Origin: Bacteroidota bacterium | Lineage (GTDB): Bacteria > Bacteroidota > Bacteroidia > M30B66 | Assembly: GCA_020438185.1 (NCBI GenBank) | Contig: JAGQVC010000012.1 | Coordinates: forward strand, 1 to 14,906 | Direction of reading: 5' to 3' | DNA: 14,906 nucleotides | Shown: positions 14,866 to 14,906 of the stretch, piece by piece | How positions within the stretch are numbered: position 1 is the stretch's first letter | Layout of the letters: every line of letters starts with the position of its first letter | Program-made: the position numbers and the translations under genes | Notes under the pieces: model-generated | The model's database searches: none | Seen by the model: the letters and a program-made list of their open reading frames with translations, nothing else | What the model was told of the DNA's origin: nothing

Positions 14866-14906
14866 TCAAAATCTGAGATTCAGGTTAAAGAACAGGTTTT
14901 TGCTTG
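14866..14906 (-). CDS. 3' end of a possible outer-membrane beta-barrel protein (partial)
   Basis: One minus-strand frame is open from the window edge to a TGA at 14868-14866 and reads SKNLFFNLNLRF-stop. Alternating hydrophobic residues ending in a terminal phenylalanine are typical of the last beta-strand, the assembly signal, of outer-membrane barrels. The other two minus-strand frames stop earlier or look non-coding. Only 13 codons are visible, so this is a suggestion from the pattern alone; the gene body lies beyond the window. Confidence 0.4.
   Translation of the reverse strand, partial: SKNLFFNLNLRF

Noticed and set aside
1..14906. CRISPR array, tRNA/rRNA genes, insertion sequences, attachment sites
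   Set aside because: No regularly spaced direct repeats, cloverleaf-like segments, transposase or integrase frames, or terminal inverted repeats were seen; nearly all bases are covered by recognised genes.

Overview
The window looks like a chromosomal segment of a member of the Bacteroidota. The evidence is the family types (a two-pass Wzc kinase with a Gly-Tyr tail, a lipoprotein Wza, Bacteroidota-style UvrA and MltD-like lytic transglycosylase), weak or absent Shine-Dalgarno sites, and TAnnTTTG boxes of the Bacteroidota sigma-A -7 type just before several starts. I cannot place it below phylum. No tRNA, rRNA, CRISPR array, insertion sequence or phage gene is visible.

Layout. (1) 1-1836, minus: the first 612 codons of uvrA, running off the left edge. 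(2) 1837-1926: a short divergent promoter region. (3) 1927-4367, plus: a two-gene unit with a 13-base overlap. It encodes a secreted protein with two retropepsin-like aspartyl protease lobes and a secreted protein with four tandem AMPK-beta/CBM48-type glycogen-binding modules. (4) 4356-13393, minus: seven tightly packed genes for exopolysaccharide assembly. In transcription order they are asnB-type amidotransferase, GT4 glycosyltransferase, Wza-like export lipoprotein, Wzc-like tyrosine kinase/co-polymerase, rfbC epimerase, WecA/MraY-type polyprenyl-phosphate sugar-phosphate transferase, and a lytic transglycosylase. The last gene overlaps the CBM48 gene tail to tail by 12 bases. (5) 13394-13420: an intrinsic terminator on the minus strand. 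(6) 13429-14817, minus: lpd, dihydrolipoyl dehydrogenase. (7) 14866-14906, minus: what looks like the last codons of an outer-membrane beta-barrel protein.

How the genes fit together (inference). The WecA-like enzyme would start a lipid-linked glycan on undecaprenyl phosphate. The GT4 enzyme would extend it and RfbC would supply a rhamnose-type nucleotide sugar. Wzc would control chain length and export, and Wza would form the outer-membrane channel. The lytic transglycosylase may open the peptidoglycan for the export machine. Flippase, polymerase, rfbA/B/D and a Wzb-type phosphatase are absent here, so the locus is incomplete and must work with genes elsewhere. uvrA and lpd are housekeeping genes flanking this block.

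The parts that best deserve a second look are the protease/four-CBM48 pair, the lpd terminator whose U-tract runs straight into the fixed asnB start codon, and the lytic transglycosylase built into the polysaccharide operon.
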